Assembly: GCA_009838845.1 (NCBI GenBank)
Contig: VXRD01000170.1
Span: 1-42,134 of the forward strand
Reading direction: 5' to 3'
Source: Gemmatimonadota bacterium
GTDB taxonomy: Bacteria > Latescibacterota > UBA2968
DNA: 42,134 nucleotides
Part shown: piece by piece, positions 40,678-42,134 of the stretch
Numbering within the stretch: position 1 is the first letter of the stretch
Layout of the letters: the number at the start of each line of letters is the position of its first letter
Notes under the pieces: generated by a model
What the model was told of the DNA's origin: nothing
Database searches by the model: none
The model's input: only the letters and a program-made list of their open reading frames with translations
Made by a program: the position numbers and the translations under genes

Positions 40678-42134
40678 ATGCGGGTTTTCTTGTTGTTACT
40701 GATCGCGGTTCCCGTCTGGGCTCTGGCTTCGGACCAGGAGGAGGTCGAGGCGCATTATCGGCGCGGCGTCGAATCTGTGGATCAGAGCCAGCACAAGCAG
40801 GCGATCCAGGCATTTCTTCGCTGTCTGGAACTCGACGCCTCCCACTACGATGCCCGCGTGCGGCTGGCAGAGATCTATCTGAGGCAGCAGATGTTGGGGC
40901 GAGCGGCCGATGTGCTCCACCAGGCGATCGAGATTGAGCCGGACCGGGTCGAAGCCCGCCTGGTGCTTGCGGAGGTTCTGGCGACTGAAGGGCGGTTCTT
41001 CGACTCTCGACAGGAGATTCAGCAGGTGCTTTTGACCGACCCAGACAGTATCCCTGCGGATGCACGGATGAAGGTTGGCTACCTCCTGGGGATCGCGGGG
41101 GGGATGCTTCCCAACCTGGAGGAGGCCAAGAGGCAATTTGAGAAGGTGCTGGAAGTGAATCCCGATCATGTAGGCGCTTCCTTTCAGCTGGGTATCGTCG
41201 AACTCAGACTCGGTCAATTTTCTGAAGCCGCAGAGCGCTTCGCATCAATTATCCCGCATTATCCCCAACATTTTGAAGCCCAATATCAACTCGGGATTGC
41301 CCATCTTCGAAGCCAGGATTACCGCAAGGCCATTCCCGCTTTGAAAGAAGCCCTTAAAATCAGGCCAAGCAGCCTGGAGGCCAAATGGGCCCTTAAACTC
41401 GCCTACGATCGGGAAGGCGGATATCCGGAGGATTTGGAAGAGAGATATAGACTCAGGCTTTTCCACGAGGATTTCGGAGTTTCTCACCCCCTGTTTACCG
41501 ATATCGCTTCCCGGGTGGGGGTCGCGAAGGTGGATGGCGGACGGGGTAGTGCCTGGGGAGACTACGACAACGACGGAGACCTGGATATTTTCGCCCTGGG
41601 ACATTATGCGCCTCAGGCTCTCTATCGAAACAACGGAGATGGCACCTTCACTGATGTGGCTGTCCATGCGGGATTGGCCGATATGCCGGGCGGTTTCGCG
41701 TCTCTGTTTGCCGACTACGACAACGACGGGGACCTGGATCTCTACGTAACCCGTGACGGCTGGTTTGGTAAGAAGCCAAATTCGCTCTACCGGAACAATG
41801 GGGACGGCACCTTTGACGATGTGACAGCGAGTGCCGGCGCAGGAGATTCCGGGTCGGGCTTTGGCGCTGCCTGGGGGGATTACAACAATGATGGGGCTCT
41901 CGACCTTTACATTGCCAACGGTGTGGTCGGGGATGGGTCACCCAACGTGCTCTATCACAACAATGGCGACGGCAGTTTCACCAATGTTGCCGTTCAAGCA
42001 GGTGTTGCAGACACCCGGTCGGCTATCGGGACAGCCTTTGGGGATTACGATAAAGATGGTTACCTCGATCTGTATGTCGTCAATCATACGGAATCCAATG
42101 TCCTTTATCACAACAATGGGGATGGGACCTTTAC
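40678..42134 (+). CDS. TPR and VCBS/FG-GAP repeat protein, partial, cut by right edge
   Basis: An open frame runs from ATG 40678, preceded by GGAGGATGG, to the window end without a stop: 485 residues visible. The signal peptide is about 1-17 (VPVWALA). TPR-like repeats follow (about 20-255), with helix pairs such as HYDARVRLAEIYLRQQM and ASFQLGIVELRLGQFSEA. From about 275, VCBS/FG-GAP beta-propeller repeats start, each with a calcium loop: DYDNDGDLD (twice), DYNNDGALD and DYDKDGYLD, and a recurring LYRNNGDGTF or LYHNNGDG. Such exported propellers in FCB and related bacteria are often followed by an ASPIC/UnbV domain, which would lie beyond the edge. It is 36 bases after the ATPase gene and likely co-transcribed. 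Function unknown. Confidence 0.85.
   Translation, partial: MRVFLLLLIAVPVWALASDQEEVEAHYRRGVESVDQSQHKQAIQAFLRCLELDASHYDARVRLAEIYLRQQMLGRAADVLHQAIEIEPDRVEARLVLAEVLATEGRFFDSRQEIQQVLLTDPDSIPADARMKVGYLLGIAGGMLPNLEEAKRQFEKVLEVNPDHVGASFQLGIVELRLGQFSEAAERFASIIPHYPQHFEAQYQLGIAHLRSQDYRKAIPALKEALKIRPSSLEAKWALKLAYDREGGYPEDLEERYRLRLFHEDFGVSHPLFTDIASRVGVAKVDGGRGSAWGDYDNDGDLDIFALGHYAPQALYRNNGDGTFTDVAVHAGLADMPGGFASLFADYDNDGDLDLYVTRDGWFGKKPNSLYRNNGDGTFDDVTASAGAGDSGSGFGAAWGDYNNDGALDLYIANGVVGDGSPNVLYHNNGDGSFTNVAVQAGVADTRSAIGTAFGDYDKDGYLDLYVVNHTESNVLYHNNGDGTF

Noticed and set aside
1..42134. CRISPR arrays, complete insertion sequences, prophage or defence genes
   Set aside because: I found no spaced repeat array, transposase, integrase, nuclease or phage structural gene on either strand. 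The only repeats are the 24-base HlyD tail and the 19-base pair.

Overview
The window looks like a chromosomal segment of a Gram-negative bacterium from an uncultured-type lineage. It has outer-membrane machinery (a TonB-dependent receptor, a PorV/PorQ-like barrel, a small beta-barrel), a GWxTD-domain protein, a FlgD-like C-terminal domain, VCBS/FG-GAP repeats, DUF6785-type membrane proteins and many Gfo/Idh/MocA, phytanoyl-CoA dioxygenase and RraA-like genes. This mix is typical of the FCB group and neighbours (Latescibacterota, KSB1, Poribacteria-like). A precise taxon cannot be fixed without a database search.

Left part (1-12.3 kb) is mostly housekeeping. On the minus strand, cysH (APS reductase), a CysM-type cysteine synthase and a JAMM/Mec-type peptidase (cut by the left edge) form a cluster for sulfur-carrier-dependent cysteine synthesis. 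Then come tRNA-Lys(TTT) with its own promoter and terminator, an orphan HlyD-type membrane fusion protein with a tandem-repeat tail, pyruvate phosphate dikinase with a strong terminator, the parA-parB partition operon behind a good sigma70-type promoter, and a lipoprotein-like redoxin/heme c/copper monooxygenase fusion. A membrane-anchored solute-binding protein on the minus strand follows.

Middle part (12.4-19.4 kb) holds a sialidase-fold protein (minus strand), a TPR/GWxTD protein, a CocE-type serine hydrolase and a FadR-family GntR regulator. The regulator has a near-consensus promoter and a dyad operator of the TGGT-N3-ACCA class at the start of transcription. A 349-base non-coding stretch after it contains interleaved hairpins and two perfect 19-base direct repeats that may be the leftover end of an insertion sequence.

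Right part (19.4-42.1 kb) is a continuous run of plus-strand genes that reads as one uptake-and-catabolism locus. In order: a Gfo/Idh/MocA oxidoreductase, an outer-membrane barrel, a TonB-dependent receptor, a secreted Fn3/FlgD-like protein, a PorV-like barrel, a second Gfo/Idh/MocA protein, an SDR dehydrogenase, an M20-fold protein lacking most metal ligands, a phytanoyl-CoA dioxygenase, an RraA-like aldolase, a DUF6785 membrane protein, a third Gfo/Idh/MocA protein, a complete sugar-type ABC importer with a Tat-exported binding protein, and a TPR/VCBS protein cut by the right edge. The likely logic is outer-membrane capture, inner-membrane import and oxidative or aldol breakdown of a sugar-derived or peptide-like compound under the GntR regulator. 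The substrate is unknown. Base skew on the plus strand changes from C-rich to G-rich at about 18.2-18.3 kb, just at the regulator's promoter.
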